Under the pieces are notes generated by a model that saw only the letters and a list, made by a program, of their open reading frames with translations, did no database searches and was not told the origin of the DNA. Source: an uncultured Caldilineales bacterium (GTDB lineage Bacteria; Chloroflexota; Anaerolineae; JAAEKA01). From it: a DNA stretch of 7,481 bases. This document shows positions 5,828 through 7,481 of this stretch, in pieces; positions within the stretch are counted from its first letter, which is position 1, and each line of letters starts with the position of its first letter. The stretch spans positions 1 to 7,481 of the forward strand of contig CALESQ010000008.1 of the NCBI GenBank assembly GCA_937907455.1, in the 5' to 3' direction. The position numbers were made by a program, and so were the translations under genes.

Positions 5828-5859
5828 AATGCATCCGCCGCGTAGGGTTTGATACATAC

Positions 5860-5897
5860 AACAGCGCCTTGGGCAATCTACCCAAGGCGCTGTTTTT
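5860..5897 (+). terminator. Rho-independent terminator after the citrate synthase gene
   Basis: A perfect 14-bp stem (5860-5873 with 5881-5894) encloses a 7-nt loop CAATCTA and ends in a five-T run (5893-5897). It begins 33 nt after the TGA stop. The reverse direction lacks a clean T-run, so it mainly serves the plus strand while separating the two convergent genes. Confidence 0.93.
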
Positions 5898-5924
5898 GTG
5901 TGCTGCTGTTGTTTGCGTCAGGCG

Positions 5925-5940
5925 CGGGTGCAATCACCCG
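5925..5940 (-). terminator. Weak hairpin downstream of the serine hydrolase stop
   Basis: CGGGTG (5925-5930) and CACCCG (5935-5940) form a 6-bp GC-rich stem with a CAAT loop, 22 nt past the hydrolase TAA on the minus strand. There is no T-run after it in that direction. It may stop or stabilise the transcript together with the neighbouring strong terminator hairpin; support is limited. Confidence 0.3.
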
Positions 5941-5962
5941 ACGGCCCAGCGGAGAGCATGGT

Positions 5963-7336
5963 TTAATCGTTTGCGGTGGCGGTTAGCACATCAGCCAGAA
6001 ATTCTGACATATCCCACGCCCCGTTGCGGCTGACGCTAAGCCGCACCACCACCATGTTTTGTGATGGGAACACCAGCACATCTTGACCGTCGTGGCCCGA
6101 GGCGTAATAGATGTCGTCAGGTGCATCGGGCCATTCTCTGGTCTGTGAGTTGGCCGGTTCATCTGCGTTCAGCCACCACAAACCGCCATATTCGCCCAGC
6201 GAAGGAGGTGTAGGGGTGCGGCTGTAGGCTACCCAGCCTTCAGGCAGGATGCGTTCGCCGTTCCACACACCATCCTGCAGAAACAGCAGGCCAAAGCGCG
6301 CCCAATCGCGCGCGGTGGCGTACATGTACGAAGAGCCAACCAGCGTGCCAGAGGCATCTGGTTCGATGATGACGCTTTGCACGCCGATGCGGTGGAAGAG
6401 CGCCTCTTGCGGGAAGGCCCAGTAAGCTATCACATCGTCGCCGGTGATTTCGCGCATAAGGCGCATCAGAATGTTGGGGGTGCCGCTGGCGTAGTTCCAA
6501 ACGTTGTCCGGCTCGGCCACCAGCGGTTTGGCTGCGCTGTAGGCGGCCATGTCACTGGTGTTGTAGAGCATCTGCACCACATCTGAGCCGAGATCGCCGT
6601 AGTCTTCGGAGAATTCCAGACCGCTGCTCATGCGCATAAGCTGATCCACGGTGATGGCGCGGCGGGGGTCGTCGGCTGTTTGCCATTCGGCCACCGGTGC
6701 AGGAGCATAGATATCGAGTTTGCCCTGCTGTACCAGCACGCCCAGCAAGGCGTTGGTGACGCTCTTGGTCATTGACCAGCCCTGAAAGCGGGTGTCTTTG
6801 GAAAAGCCTGCGCCGTAGCGCTCGGCAACGATCTGACCATTCTTGACGATCACCACGGCACGGGTGCGCCGCGGGTTGCTGGGATCGGGATCCTGGAACC
6901 ATTTGTCCAGCACGGCCTCTAACGCAGGCTGAGGTGCGGCGCTCACTGCCTCGCCCAGCGGCCACGGTTGAGCAGGATTGGCTGGCGCTGGTGCGGGCAT
7001 CACCGCCGAGCGGGTTTCAAAAGGCCCTTTTCCAGCCAGCAGCGTGCATCCCAGACCTGAGCGCAGGATGGCTTTTTGCCGTGCGGCCCATCCCCACAGT
7101 GTCACAGTCACTTCGCCTTGTGCTTCATCAATGCGCGGGCGCAGGAAAGGGATCAGTGGATTGCTCGGCAGTTCAGCCATGATGGTATCCTGATCCTGGC
7201 CGGTGATGAAATGATAAGAGCAAACTGCTTTGGCGGTGTAGCCGGTCGCTACCTTGAATGTAGGCAGCATGTATATATATCCCGCGGCAAGCGCAAGGAT
7301 GAGCAGAATCACAAGGCCGGACAAAATCCTTTTCAT
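5963..7336 (-). CDS. Membrane-anchored serine hydrolase, class C beta-lactamase / NylB-like family
   Basis: The 457-residue protein starts at ATG 7336-7334 with a weak AAGAG upstream (7347-7343). Residues 4-23 are an N-terminal hydrophobic helix after MKR, an uncleaved anchor or signal peptide, so the enzyme should act outside the cytoplasmic membrane. Residues about 30-110 form an N-terminal module with C39 and C97, possibly a disulfide, followed by an Ala/Pro-rich stretch (112-126). The hydrolase domain (about 135-455) carries the SxxK motif SMTK (S188 nucleophile, K191 base), the second-motif tyrosine in NYASGTPN (Y282) and the third motif ASGHDGQ (412-418). YxSG and GHxGQ forms resemble 6-aminohexanoate-dimer hydrolase and EstB-type esterases more than true AmpC beta-lactamases. 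Substrate could be an ester, amide or D-amino-acid peptide; it cannot be read from sequence. It faces the citrate synthase gene tail to tail and shows no functional link to it. Confidence 0.92.
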   Translation of the reverse strand: MKRILSGLVILLILALAAGYIYMLPTFKVATGYTAKAVCSYHFITGQDQDTIMAELPSNPLIPFLRPRIDEAQGEVTVTLWGWAARQKAILRSGLGCTLLAGKGPFETRSAVMPAPAPANPAQPWPLGEAVSAAPQPALEAVLDKWFQDPDPSNPRRTRAVVIVKNGQIVAERYGAGFSKDTRFQGWSMTKSVTNALLGVLVQQGKLDIYAPAPVAEWQTADDPRRAITVDQLMRMSSGLEFSEDYGDLGSDVVQMLYNTSDMAAYSAAKPLVAEPDNVWNYASGTPNILMRLMREITGDDVIAYWAFPQEALFHRIGVQSVIIEPDASGTLVGSSYMYATARDWARFGLLFLQDGVWNGERILPEGWVAYSRTPTPPSLGEYGGLWWLNADEPANSQTREWPDAPDDIYYASGHDGQDVLVFPSQNMVVVRLSVSRNGAWDMSEFLADVLTATAND

Positions 7337-7370
7337 GGATACTCTTTTGGTGCCTTTCGCTCTGTATTCA

Positions 7371-7390
7371 CGCCGGTGTTATCGCCGGTG
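7371..7390. repeat. Short direct repeat CGCCGGTG upstream of the hydrolase
   Basis: CGCCGGTG occurs at 7371-7378 and again at 7383-7390, a 12-bp spacing, 35-54 bp upstream of the hydrolase start. I do not see a convincing -35/-10 pair here. The repeat could be a regulator site or part of the repeat-rich intergenic DNA to its right. Confidence 0.3.
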
Positions 7391-7409
7391 GTTGCGGGAT
7401 GGTTCTCAA

Positions 7410-7446
7410 TCTCCAGACCGAGCCGCCCACGGGCACGGTCTGGAGA
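7410..7446. repeat. Long inverted repeat (TCTCCAGACCG / CGGTCTGGAGA) at the right edge
   Basis: Eleven perfectly paired bases (7410-7420 with 7436-7446) surround a 15-nt centre that can pair three more bases (GCC 7422-7424 with GGC 7432-7434) after an A-A mismatch. There is no T-run in either direction. GGTCTGGAGACC-type palindromes are, from memory, common intergenic repeats in some Chloroflexota genomes. It directly adjoins a 15-bp tandem repeat. Confidence 0.6.
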
Positions 7447-7450
7447 CCGG

Positions 7451-7480
7451 CCCGAGCGAGAGTGGCCCGAGCGAGAGTGG
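7451..7480. repeat. 15-bp tandem direct repeat running to the window edge
   Basis: CCCGAGCGAGAGTGG is present at 7451-7465 and again, identically, at 7466-7480; base 7481 (C) fits the start of a third copy. With the adjacent inverted repeat it looks like a noncoding variable-number repeat. The true copy number lies outside the window. Confidence 0.8.
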
Positions 7481-7481
7481 C

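Noticed and set aside
4505..5857. Minus-strand open frame of 450 codons opposite the second citrate synthase half
   Set aside because: Long but lacks recognisable motifs, is His/Arg/Gln-rich as expected for a shadow of GC-rich coding sequence, and crosses into the citrate synthase linker. The sense strand has unambiguous family motifs.
5963..7336. Antibiotic-inactivating AmpC beta-lactamase
   Set aside because: The SxxK fold is present, but the YASG second motif and GHDGQ third motif with an N-terminal membrane anchor fit NylB/EstB-like hydrolases better than AmpC, whose motifs are YxN and KTG.

Overview
The window looks like moderately GC-rich bacterial chromosome. My best guess is an environmental Chloroflexota-type genome, such as an Anaerolineae relative. 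This is an inference from protein style (a secreted SIMPL-domain protein, a type II-like citrate synthase, an anchored SxxK serine hydrolase) and from short palindromic intergenic repeats. No marker gene here settles the taxonomy. There is no tRNA, rRNA, CRISPR array, transposase or phage gene.

Layout: (1) Positions 668 to 1, minus strand, hold the start of a gene that leaves the left edge. It encodes a membrane-anchored coiled-coil protein followed by an acidic, proline-phased heptad-repeat region (LPKxDxD type) built from near-identical 84-bp units. A very good sigma70 promoter and a good ribosome binding site precede it. (2) Positions 669-1326 are gene-free, with that promoter, several palindromes, dispersed-repeat-like hairpins and a candidate promoter for the next gene. 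(3) Positions 1327-2901, plus strand, encode a secreted protein with two tandem SIMPL (DUF541) domains and end in a strong hairpin. (4) Positions 3221-5827, plus strand, encode an 868-residue protein made of two complete citrate synthases in one reading frame, joined by a 15-residue linker and followed by a textbook rho-independent terminator. (5) Positions 7336-5963, minus strand, encode a membrane-anchored serine hydrolase of the class C beta-lactamase/NylB-like family, convergent with the citrate synthase. (6) The right edge has a long inverted repeat and a 15-bp tandem repeat running off the window.

The main discovery candidate is the citrate synthase. The first half keeps every catalytic and oxaloacetate-binding motif I can check. 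The second half keeps the catalytic His/His/Asp and the arginines but has lost the conserved HEQN and HGGANEA signatures. The polypeptide therefore looks like a covalent pseudo-heterodimer with one canonical and one altered site. The junction still resembles a lost stop codon and a lost start codon. Three consecutive genes (heptad-repeat protein, double SIMPL, double citrate synthase) all carry internal tandem duplications of different ages. The genes do not form an obvious shared pathway: each appears to have its own transcription unit, and the link between them is genomic style rather than function.
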